A stretch of 7,439 bases of DNA from Eubacterium sp. (lineage in GTDB: Bacteria > Bacillota > Clostridia > Oscillospirales > Acutalibacteraceae): assembly GCA_029059925.1 (NCBI GenBank), contig JAIDVA010000359.1, positions 1 through 7,439 of the forward strand, in the 5' to 3' direction. Every line of letters starts with the position of its first letter. Position 1 is the stretch's first letter. Below, one piece after another: positions 1-6,181 of this stretch. A model generated the notes under the pieces. That model searched no databases. It was given only the letters and a program-made list of their open reading frames with translations, and had not been told where the DNA came from. The translations under genes and the position numbers were made by a program.

Positions 1-29
1 AATTATATTATATTGTCAGGTGATGTTGA

Positions 30-863
30 ATGATTTGGATATTAATTGCAATAGTAATAATTATGTTTATATTATTCTGCTACTATCAAAATAATAAAGT
101 TGATGTAACAGAATATGAAATCAACAGTGATTGTGTAGATAATGACATAAAAATAGTTCACTTATCAGACTTTCATTCAAAGCCATTTAAAGCTGTACTT
201 GAAAAAACTAAATTGCAGAAACCGGATATCATTTGTATAACCGGCGACTATATTAATGATAAATGCAAAAACAAGAATAAAATGCTTGACTATGGAAAAG
301 AGCTTGTAAAAACGGCGCCTGTGTATTATATAACAGGAAACCATGAAAGACGCCTTAGCGATTTCGATAATCTTATGAATGAGTTAAGAGAAATTGGTTT
401 TCATGTTCTTCTCAATAGCTTAGCCGAAACTGAAAATATAACGCTGTTAGGACTTGATGAAAATCAGGCTGATTTTTCCGATTACAAAGCAAGGAAAAAC
501 GGCACATTTAAATACAAAGATATGAGCAATTATTTTAAACAGCTTGAAAAATCAGATAAGTTCAGCCTTGTACTTAGCCATTTTCCTGAAAATTTTGAAG
601 GATTAAAGGAAATGAATTACAGTCAATATGATTTTGATTTGCAGCTTTCTGGTCACGCACACGGCGGTCAGTGGATTATGCCTTTTGTCGGCCCGTTATT
701 CTCTCCAGGTCAGGGAATTCTACCAAAATATGCACGAGGTACTTTCGGTAACAGACCTAAGCTCATTATCAGCCGCGGACTCGGTAATTCTGAATTTCCA
801 TTAAGACTTTTTAATCACCCCGAAATTGTAGTAGTAAATATAAAAAGCGTACAGCGGAATTAA
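30..863 (+). CDS. Membrane-anchored metallophosphoesterase, YkuE/YaeI type
   Basis: A 277-residue calcineurin-like phosphoesterase. Residues 2-18 are a hydrophobic N-terminal segment, probably an uncleaved membrane anchor, so the catalytic domain is likely held at the membrane. The metal-binding signatures appear in family order: HLSDFH (D47, H49), GDY (D73), GNHE (N104, H105), LSHFP (H184) and GHAHGGQ (H209, H211). The C-terminal stretch SRGLGNSEFPLRLFNHPE is typical of the YkuE/YaeI branch. Known members of that branch include YaeI, reported to act on UDP-2,3-diacylglucosamine, and YkuE; the substrate here cannot be read from sequence. The ATG follows AGGTGA at 19-24 with suitable spacing, and the length is normal for the family. 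It converges on the acetyltransferase gene across a shared hairpin. Its promoter lies outside the window. The family call is firm; the precise substrate is unknown. Confidence 0.93.
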   Translation: MIWILIAIVIIMFILFCYYQNNKVDVTEYEINSDCVDNDIKIVHLSDFHSKPFKAVLEKTKLQKPDIICITGDYINDKCKNKNKMLDYGKELVKTAPVYYITGNHERRLSDFDNLMNELREIGFHVLLNSLAETENITLLGLDENQADFSDYKARKNGTFKYKDMSNYFKQLEKSDKFSLVLSHFPENFEGLKEMNYSQYDFDLQLSGHAHGGQWIMPFVGPLFSPGQGILPKYARGTFGNRPKLIISRGLGNSEFPLRLFNHPEIVVVNIKSVQRN

Positions 864-881
864 TATGATTGTGTATTAACT

Positions 882-916
882 AAGCAAGCCGTGAACAAAA
901 AGTTCACGGCTTGCTT
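882..916. terminator. Perfect 15-bp hairpin between convergent genes, probable bidirectional terminator
   Basis: AAGCAAGCCGTGAAC (882-896) pairs without mismatch with GTTCACGGCTTGCTT (902-916) around a five-A loop. It lies 18 bp after the metallophosphoesterase stop and 13 bp after the stop of the minus-strand acetyltransferase, so it can end both transcripts. The plus-strand tail (CTTTATAATCTATAT) is only moderately T-rich and the minus-strand tail is weaker. Termination is therefore inferred from stem strength and position. Confidence 0.8.
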
Positions 917-929
917 TATAATCTATATC

Positions 930-1337
930 TCAAAACCATTTGCATGGAACAGTAAGAAAGGTATCTTTATTTACTGAAAATCCAATTTTTTCATAAAAAG
1001 CTGATGCTGTTTCTGTTTGTACCAGCCATTCTGAATTCGGATAGGTTTCTATACACCTGCGTACCAACTCTTTTCCTATTCCCATACGCTGATATGCAGG
1101 CAAAACAGCTAGATCGTATATAACAGACCGGAACATTTTATCACTTAAAACTCTGGCACAGCCTACTAACTTATCATCAACCCAAGCAGATAATACAAGT
1201 GTAGAATTGATAAAATTCCTATTGAAATTTTCAAGCATCACAGGTGTTGTATTTCCATTCGCCCAACCCACAGCACAGAACAAATCATATAAATCCTTAC
1301 AAGGTAAATCTTTTTGACATTTATACACTACATTCAT
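930..1337 (-). CDS. GNAT-family N-acetyltransferase
   Basis: A 135-residue single-domain GNAT protein, expected to transfer an acetyl group from acetyl-CoA to an amine. Strand beta4 and motif A read VIYDLAVLPAYQRMGIGKEL. Within this, QRMGIG (83-88) is the pyrophosphate-binding loop. Motif B is AFYEKIGF (113-120), with the usual Tyr. The substrate cannot be predicted; many such small cytoplasmic GNATs of unknown target occur in Clostridia. The start is supported by GGAG (plus-strand ctcc, 1346-1349) 8 bp upstream. An out-of-frame ATG at 1331-1333 is ignored. It is the last gene of the minus-strand tex unit, starting 24 bp after the full-frame end of the metallopeptidase gene, and probably has no promoter of its own. 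The stop is TGA. Confidence 0.9.
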   Translation of the reverse strand: MNVVYKCQKDLPCKDLYDLFCAVGWANGNTTPVMLENFNRNFINSTLVLSAWVDDKLVGCARVLSDKMFRSVIYDLAVLPAYQRMGIGKELVRRCIETYPNSEWLVQTETASAFYEKIGFSVNKDTFLTVPCKWF

Positions 1338-1361
1338 TTTATTATCTCCACAAAGTAAATG

Positions 1362-1871
1362 CTATGATTTCAATAGCTTTTCTCTCTGCTTATAGTCAGG
1401 CATATATTGACTGATTAAAGCATAGAATTCTTTACTATGATTATGATGCTTTATGTGTGCAAGCTCATGTACCACAACATAATCTATCGCCTAAATCGGA
1501 TACAGCATAAGATAACAGGAAAAGCAGAGAGAATTTTTATTGCTGCATGAACCGAATCGTTTTTTAGCTTTTGAGATTTTAACACCTGTCGGCTTTAAAT
1601 CCATAATCTGTGCATAATAGTCAACCCGTTCAGGTATAATTTCTTTCGCCCTAATAATAAGATCATTTACCTGAACATCCGTCAAATTATATTTTTCAAG
1701 CTGTGTTTCTTTGCGTTTTACTGCATGCTCAAGCCATTTGGCATTACTGCTTACAAACGCATTAATCCTTTCGGATGAAACATAAAAAGGTGCTCTTACA
1801 AGAGCATTCAGCTCATCATCGACTGAGAGCGAAAGTGTTTTTCTATTTGACCTTATAATCTTAATTTCCAT
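1362..1871 (-). pseudogene. YgjP/DUF45-family zinc metallopeptidase interrupted by an in-frame TAG
   Basis: The reading frame runs from ATG at 1871-1869 for 126 residues to TAG at 1493-1491. It then continues in the same frame for 42 more codons to TAG at 1364-1362. The N-terminal part shows the family hallmarks RSNRKTLSLSV (7-17), VRAP (25-28) and RFGSCS (105-110). The last is a variant of the usual WGSCS with Phe for Trp. Only after the stop comes YVVVHELAHIKHHNHSKEFY, holding HExxH (H135, E136, H139) and the third zinc ligand H145, then PDYKQREKLL. Ignoring the stop gives about 168 residues, normal for the short clostridial form. The product as written would lack the whole zinc site and be inactive. 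The ATG lies 2 bp after the tex stop with no good Shine-Dalgarno, so translation is probably coupled to tex. The options are a recent nonsense mutation, a base-call error or read-through. Confidence 0.88.
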
Positions 1872-1873
1872 AC

Positions 1874-4027
1874 TTATGCTTGTGTTTTAGGCTCTTTCAT
1901 TGTAAGACCGATTCTCTTTTTGCTAACGTCAACAGAGAGAACCCATACCGTTACAATGTCACCAACCTTGAGAACATCACTCGGATGTTTAATATATTTA
2001 TTTGTAATTTGTGAAATATGAACGAGACCATCCTGATGAACACCGATATCAACAAATGCACCGAAATCAATAACATTCCTTACAGTACCCTTAAGCTCCA
2101 TACCAACCTTAAGGTCATCAATACCCATAACATCTGTTCTTAAAAGCGGTGCAGGCAGTTCGTCACGCGGATCTCTGCCCGGCTTAACAATTTCATTGGT
2201 TATATCAATCAGTGTAGGCTCACCTATTCCAAGCTCAGCCGCAAGAGCTGATGTACCGACAGTCTCAACATACTTTTTAATACCGCTGACATTGCCGCAT
2301 CTTAAATCATCATCCGATATTCCACTGAGCTTCAAAAGCTTTTCAGCAGCCTCATAGCTTTCAGGATGAACTGCGGTATTGTCAAGAACATTTTTGCTTT
2401 CACTTACTCTCAAAAATCCTGCGCACTGCTCAAAGGCTTTAGGACCTAATTTGGCAACCTTTAAAACCTGCTTTCTTGATGTGAATGCACCGTTTTCCTG
2501 CCTGTAGGCAACAATGTTGTTTGCTACAGCTGACGATACACCTGCAACACGATTGAGAAGCTGTGCAGATGCTGTATTCAAGTCAACACCTACAGAGTTA
2601 ACACAATCCTCAACTACACCGTCAAGTGCCTGTGAAAGTTCTTTTTGGGGCATGTCGTGCTGATACTGACCGACACCGATTGCTTTAGGATCAATCTTTA
2701 CAAGCTCAGCAAGCGGATCCTGCAATCTTCTTGCAATAGAAACAGCACTTCTGAGTGATACATCGTATTCAGGGAATTCCTCGGCAGCAAGCTTAGATGC
2801 AGAATAAACCGATGCACCTGCCTCGCTGACAACCATATATGTTATGCCACAATCAAGTTCTTTGATAACCTCAGCGGCAAACACCTCTGTTTCGTGAGAT
2901 GCAGTACCATTGCCTATTGCAAACATCTGCACATTATGCTTTTTAACAAAATTTTTGATTATCTTCTTAGCTTCTTCAATTTTGTTATGAGGAGGGACAG
3001 GATAAATAACACCGGTATCAAGTACCTTGCCTGTTTCATCCACAACCGCAACCTTACAGCCTGTTCTGTACCCGGGATCAAGACCGAGCGTTATTTTATT
3101 TTTTACAGGCGGCTGCATAAGGAGCTGACGCGTATTTTTTGCAAAAACCTCGATAGCACTTTCACTTGCTGCATCAGTGAGTGAATTTCTTATTTCTCTC
3201 TCAATAGACGGGAAAATGAGTCGTGTATAGGAATCCTCAACAGCCTCGATAACAAGCTGAGCTTTAGCTGAATTATTTTTAACGTGAAGATTTGTAAGAA
3301 TTGAAAGACCGACAATTTTATCAAAATCAACCGATACCTTTAAAAAGTCCTCCTTCTCTCCCCTGTTAACAGCCAACACTCTGTGACCTGCAATTGATTT
3401 AATCGGCTCACTGTATTCACTGTACATCTCATATACGCCTAAATCATCCTTAGTTCCTGTAACCACAATTGAGCCGTTTGATTTGACAGAATATCTCAGC
3501 ATTTTTCTGCCGGCAGGGTCATCTGATATCATTTCAGCAATAATATCCTTTGCGCCATTTATTGCATCATCAATCGTCTCAACCTCATCATTGAGATACT
3601 CAGCGGCAATATCCTGCGGCAATACTCCATCCTCTGCCTGCTCATAAATTGCATCTGCAAGCCCCTGCAAACCTTTTGCAATTGCAATTGACGCTCTTGT
3701 TTTTCTCTTCGGTCTGAACGGTCGGTATATATCCTCAAGCTCAGTAAGTGTAGCGGCATTATCAATGGAGGCTCTGATTTCATCCGTCATAAGCTCCTGC
3801 GCTTCAATTGAGGCAATAATCTTTTCTTTTTGCTCCTCCATATTTCTGAGATAAGTCAATCTGTCCGAAAGAGAACGTAAAAGCTGATCATCAAGTGAGC
3901 CTGTAGCTTCTTTACGATAACGTGCAATAAACGGAATTGTATTTCCGTCGTCAATCAAATTTATAACATTCTCAACCTGCCAAGGCTTGAGTGAAAATTC
4001 CTGTGTAAGCTTTAAAGTAATATCCAT
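1874..4027 (-). CDS. tex: Tex-family RNA-binding S1 domain protein
   Basis: A 717-residue Tex (toxin expression/transcription accessory) protein, a conserved cytoplasmic nucleic-acid-binding factor related to eukaryotic Spt6. The domains are in family order. The N-terminal Tex helical region has FIARYRKE near residues 33-40. The YqgF/RNase H-like fold has LGLDPGYRTGCK near 314-325, then IGNGTASHETE and VVSEAGASVYSAS. Next comes the SLRSAVSIARRLQDPLAELVKIDPKAIGVGQYQHD-type core block near 424-458, of which RLQDPLAELVKIDPK is diagnostic. Helix-hairpin-helix segments lie around 475-545. A C-terminal S1 domain spans about 640-710 (GTVRNVIDFGAFVDIGVHQDGLVHIS). An ATG 15 codons upstream is in frame, but the start chosen here has GAAAGGA 6 bp before it and matches the usual family N-terminus. 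It is first in a minus-strand unit with the metallopeptidase and acetyltransferase. Length and motifs are complete. Confidence 0.97.
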   Translation of the reverse strand: MDITLKLTQEFSLKPWQVENVINLIDDGNTIPFIARYRKEATGSLDDQLLRSLSDRLTYLRNMEEQKEKIIASIEAQELMTDEIRASIDNAATLTELEDIYRPFRPKRKTRASIAIAKGLQGLADAIYEQAEDGVLPQDIAAEYLNDEVETIDDAINGAKDIIAEMISDDPAGRKMLRYSVKSNGSIVVTGTKDDLGVYEMYSEYSEPIKSIAGHRVLAVNRGEKEDFLKVSVDFDKIVGLSILTNLHVKNNSAKAQLVIEAVEDSYTRLIFPSIEREIRNSLTDAASESAIEVFAKNTRQLLMQPPVKNKITLGLDPGYRTGCKVAVVDETGKVLDTGVIYPVPPHNKIEEAKKIIKNFVKKHNVQMFAIGNGTASHETEVFAAEVIKELDCGITYMVVSEAGASVYSASKLAAEEFPEYDVSLRSAVSIARRLQDPLAELVKIDPKAIGVGQYQHDMPQKELSQALDGVVEDCVNSVGVDLNTASAQLLNRVAGVSSAVANNIVAYRQENGAFTSRKQVLKVAKLGPKAFEQCAGFLRVSESKNVLDNTAVHPESYEAAEKLLKLSGISDDDLRCGNVSGIKKYVETVGTSALAAELGIGEPTLIDITNEIVKPGRDPRDELPAPLLRTDVMGIDDLKVGMELKGTVRNVIDFGAFVDIGVHQDGLVHISQITNKYIKHPSDVLKVGDIVTVWVLSVDVSKKRIGLTMKEPKTQA

Positions 4028-4033
4028 AAAAAA

Positions 4034-4040
4034 TCCTTTC
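4034..4040 (-). promoter_or_regulatory. Ribosome binding site that fixes the tex start
   Basis: The minus strand reads GAAAGGA followed by six T and ATG at 4027-4025. This is a good Shine-Dalgarno at correct spacing and favours the internal ATG over the in-frame ATG at 4072, which would add 15 residues not typical of Tex. Confidence 0.8.
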
Positions 4041-4096
4041 AAAATTTTATAGTAGTATTTTAGCAGATTCAAGTTAAAAAGAAAAGTATATCTTTA

Positions 4097-4125
4097 TTGT
4101 ATTTAACAACAAAATTTGTTATTAT
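4097..4125 (+). promoter_or_regulatory. Candidate nitroreductase promoter, TTGTAT-17-TATTAT
   Basis: TTGTAT (4097-4102) and TATTAT (4120-4125) are separated by 17 bp, upstream of the nitroreductase. Transcription would start near 4132, giving a leader of about 39 nt. The -10 hexamer overlaps the minus-strand TATAAT at 4121-4126. The spacer contains a 6-bp inverted repeat, AACAAA-A-TTTGTT (4108-4120), a possible operator. The -35 matches consensus at only three of six positions. Confidence 0.4.
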
Positions 4126-4129
4126 AGCA
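4121..4129 (-). promoter_or_regulatory. Candidate tex promoter, extended -10 TGCTATAAT
   Basis: On the minus strand this reads TGCTATAAT, an exact extended -10 element. No good -35 lies 17 bp upstream, but extended -10 promoters can work without one. The transcript would start near 4113 and carry a leader of about 86 nt. A second, weaker TGCTAAAAT at 4057-4065, also on the minus strand, could give a leader of about 20 nt. Which of the two is used cannot be decided from sequence. Confidence 0.45.
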
Positions 4130-4170
4130 TTAATAAGCTACATGATTATATTTGAAGGAGATTTGAAAAA

Positions 4171-4689
4171 ATGAATTTTTCACAGCTTGCAGGCGAACGA
4201 TTTTCCTGCAGAAAATTTAAACAACAGGCTGTTGAACAGGAAAAAATTGATATTATCCTTAAATCAGCACTTGTTGCGCCAACCGCAGTAAACAAACAGC
4301 CGCAAAGAATACTCGTCGTAAATGATAAGGAAAAACTCAGCAAAATAAATGTGTGCACCAAATACGGGTTTGATGCACCCTTATGTTTTATAATCTGTTA
4401 TGATAAAAGCAAGGCTTACAACAGAGGCTATGACGGCAAAAATTCTGCCGAAATTGATGCGAGCATTATTACAACTCATATGATGCTTCAGGCACAGGAT
4501 ATAGGACTTGGTACAACATGGGTAATGGCATTCAATCCTGAAAAGGTACGTGAGTGCTTTAACATTCCGTCAGAGCTTGAAATCCTTGCACTTCTTCCTA
4601 CAGGATACCCTGCTGATGATGTGTCAGTCAATCCTTTGCACAGCAAATTCATTGATATGTCAGAAATGGTAAGCTATAACGAATTTTAA
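4171..4689 (+). CDS. Nitroreductase-family FMN oxidoreductase
   Basis: A 172-residue protein of the nitroreductase superfamily, small FMN-dependent enzymes that reduce nitro, quinone or related acceptors with NAD(P)H, usually as dimers. Near the N-terminus, ERFSCRKF (9-16) is the family's RRSxRxF-like FMN-phosphate motif. APTAVNKQPQ (36-45) is a second FMN-contact segment matching the common AP(S/T)xxNxQP pattern. IGLGTTWVMAF (111-121) and LPTGYPAD (142-149) are the later cofactor and core segments. It is compact, as in the short clostridial branch, with no fused ferredoxin domain. The natural substrate is not predictable. GAAGGAG at 4154-4160, 10 bp before the ATG, supports the start. It is transcribed divergently from tex across a 143-bp gap and seems to be a single-gene unit, followed by a hairpin. 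Confidence 0.92.
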   Translation: MNFSQLAGERFSCRKFKQQAVEQEKIDIILKSALVAPTAVNKQPQRILVVNDKEKLSKINVCTKYGFDAPLCFIICYDKSKAYNRGYDGKNSAEIDASIITTHMMLQAQDIGLGTTWVMAFNPEKVRECFNIPSELEILALLPTGYPADDVSVNPLHSKFIDMSEMVSYNEF

Positions 4690-4729
4690 GTGTTTCAACA
4701 AATCATATATATATTTCTGACAAAAGAAT

Positions 4730-4760
4730 AACACCCCTGCCTTGGGGGAGCAGAGGTGTT
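4730..4760 (+). terminator. Hairpin after the nitroreductase gene, possible terminator
   Basis: AACACCCCTGC (4730-4740) pairs with GCAGAGGTGTT (4750-4760) with one C-A mismatch around a 9-nt loop. It begins 41 bp after the nitroreductase stop. The flank is GTTGTGGATGGAG rather than an immediate T-run; a run of T comes only at 4776-4780. The stem is clear. Termination is probable from position but not canonical. Confidence 0.55.
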
Positions 4761-4993
4761 GTTGTGGATGGAGTATTTTTAAAAACAGACAGAGAAATGA
4801 AAAAAGTATTTTATGAATTGAATGAGGAGAAACTCTGACTCCGTAATCTGTTTTCCACTTGAGGAGTTAAAAAGTTTGAAGAGTATCAACAAAGTCTATC
4901 GCTTTGTTTGATTAAATATTACCAAAGGAAAATTTCAAAACTATTAAAACAAAATGAACTTTATTTATTAATTTTATTGACAATTTGTTAATT

Positions 4994-4999
4994 GGGTGA
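4994..4999 (+). promoter_or_regulatory. Ribosome binding site that fixes the DUF2974 gene start
   Basis: GGGTGA lies 5 bp before ATG at 5005. A GTG at 4996 is in frame and would add three residues, but it falls inside this site. The ATG is therefore preferred. Confidence 0.65.
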
Positions 5000-5004
5000 T
5001 TTTT

Positions 5005-6150
5005 ATGAACAGCATAGTGGAATATATTGAAAAGTATAAAGATAAAACATTTAACGAATATCCATTCAATGAGATTGATGCCCTTGTTTTTTCACAGCTG
5101 AGCTATGTTGATTATTCGGCAATTGTATGTAAATTTGACAGCGAGGTTGAAATAACATTAAAGGATGCTGCATATCAATACTTCAACTTGTATTCTGAAG
5201 ATGAGCTTAATAAAAAAATCTCGATTGTTTACAAAGCAGGGCACCTGTTAAAGCAGTGTGCCGATACAGAACGATATAAAAACATCAAATTGCTAAAATA
5301 TGCCAATAATATTGATGATAAAATTGACAAGCAGTTTTCCGCCTCAACCTTTTACATAAATGATAATCTGGCTGTCATAGCCTTCAAGGGTACGGATACA
5401 AGCATTACAGGCATTAAGGAATCAGCAATGCTCAGCTATATGTTCCCTGTTCCTGCACAAATTCATGCACTGTATTATTTACAAGAGAGCGGAATGATTG
5501 CCGACAGAAATCTGATAATATGCGGACACTCAAAGGGCGGCAATCTCGCAACCTTTGCAGGAGTGAGCTGCTCCAATTCACTAAAAAAGAAAATTATCGG
5601 CATATATGAATTTGATGCCCCTGGCTTTCCTATAGAAATGATAAGCAGATACGATTATGTACAAATGAGAGGTAAAATATATTCCTATATACCGCAGTCC
5701 TCCATAATCGGCTGTATGCTCTATCATGATTCATCACGAAAAATTGTAAAAAGTACAAATGAAAATATAAAACAGCATCAAGTGTCATCATGGGTTATTG
5801 AAGATAATCATTTTGAATTCACGGAAGAAACGGATGAAAAAAGCAAATTTGTTGACAAATATCTCAAGCAGCTTACCTTTGAGGTTGGGCAGGAAAATAT
5901 TGAAGATGTTTTTGAAGCAATATTTGATTTTATTGAGGAATCAGGCATAAAAAGCTATGAGGATATAAAAGTATTTGATGTAATCAAGCTAAAAAAAGCA
6001 ATCAGCTCGCTCAAAAATATAACACAACAGGAAAAGGATGTTATTGATTCAACCATCAAGCAGGCGATCAAAGAAATGTCACGTCTTATATATGAAGAAG
6101 GTCGCCAGTCATTAAGCAAAAGATTTAATCTAATTGACGAACAGCAGTAG
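5005..6150 (+). CDS. Mbeg1-like (DUF2974) alpha/beta-hydrolase fold protein
   Basis: A 381-residue protein matching the DUF2974/Mbeg1-like family, lipase-like alpha/beta hydrolases of unknown substrate common in Firmicutes. Family blocks in order are NEIDALVFSQLSYVDYS (22-38), VIAFKGTDTS (124-133), PVPAQIHALYYL (148-159), the nucleophile elbow ICGHSKGGNLA (172-182) with S176, IYEFDAPGF (200-208) with D204 as likely acid, then IPQSSIIGCML and QHQVSSW. H258 is a candidate catalytic His. No signal peptide is visible, so it is probably cytoplasmic. Residues after about 290 form a charged, helical-looking tail of about 90 residues with no motif I recognise. It is followed 31 bp later by the nucleotidyltransferase-like gene, probably in one transcript. 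The stop is TAG. The family is confident, the catalytic residues other than Ser less so, and the function unknown. Confidence 0.87.
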   Translation: MNSIVEYIEKYKDKTFNEYPFNEIDALVFSQLSYVDYSAIVCKFDSEVEITLKDAAYQYFNLYSEDELNKKISIVYKAGHLLKQCADTERYKNIKLLKYANNIDDKIDKQFSASTFYINDNLAVIAFKGTDTSITGIKESAMLSYMFPVPAQIHALYYLQESGMIADRNLIICGHSKGGNLATFAGVSCSNSLKKKIIGIYEFDAPGFPIEMISRYDYVQMRGKIYSYIPQSSIIGCMLYHDSSRKIVKSTNENIKQHQVSSWVIEDNHFEFTEETDEKSKFVDKYLKQLTFEVGQENIEDVFEAIFDFIEESGIKSYEDIKVFDVIKLKKAISSLKNITQQEKDVIDSTIKQAIKEMSRLIYEEGRQSLSKRFNLIDEQQ

Positions 6151-6166
6151 CTGATATATAATTATT

Positions 6167-6175
6167 AAAGGAGGT
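6167..6175 (+). promoter_or_regulatory. Consensus Shine-Dalgarno of the nucleotidyltransferase-like gene
   Basis: AAAGGAGGT is complementary to the 16S 3' end over its whole length and lies 6 bp before ATG at 6182. It is by far the strongest site in the window, implying efficient independent initiation of the second gene in the unit. Confidence 0.85.
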
Positions 6176-6181
6176 TAAAAT

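Larger units (their letters stand above)
4690..5004. other. Intergenic stretch with hairpins, no convincing gene
   Basis: About 315 bp between nitroreductase and the DUF2974 gene. Besides the hairpin at 4730-4760 it holds a second stem. In that stem ATCAACAAAG (4885-4894) pairs with CTTTGTTTGAT (4902-4912) with a single-base bulge and a 7-nt loop, followed by TTAAATATT. A 24-codon frame beginning GTG at 4764 and ending TGA at 4838 has no clear Shine-Dalgarno at good spacing and resembles nothing I know. A consensus -35, TTGACA, lies at 4977-4982, but the only -10-like sequence at suitable distance runs into the next start codon. The last 90 bp are very AT-rich. I find no tRNA or recognisable riboswitch. 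Confidence 0.5.

Noticed and set aside
1491..1493. TAG reassigned as a sense codon genome-wide
   Set aside because: TAG ends the DUF2974 gene at 6148-6150 just before the next gene's Shine-Dalgarno, and also ends the metallopeptidase full frame at 1362-1364. It therefore works as a normal stop here.
2894..3184. Plus-strand 96-codon frame inside tex
   Set aside because: It lies antisense to the conserved RNase H-like core of tex, has no family resemblance, and is a shadow of a well-supported gene.
3559..3783. Minus-strand 74-codon frame inside tex
   Set aside because: It is out of frame with tex and within its N-terminal domain. Its composition (Arg, Gln, Leu and Met rich) is that of a frame-shifted reading.
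4028..4072. Longer tex start at ATG 4072-4070
   Set aside because: It adds 15 residues (MNLLKYYYKILKGFF) that do not fit the Tex N-terminus. The internal ATG has the good Shine-Dalgarno, which lies inside this extension.
4146..4361. Minus-strand 71-codon frame over the start of nitroreductase
   Set aside because: It is antisense to the conserved FMN-binding N-terminus and to the Shine-Dalgarno. No independent support.
4977..5006. Promoter with TTGACA at 4977-4982 for the DUF2974 gene
   Set aside because: The -35 is perfect, but the only -10-like sequence (TTTTAT, 18 bp spacing) overlaps the ATG. The transcript would start inside the gene and lack the Shine-Dalgarno.
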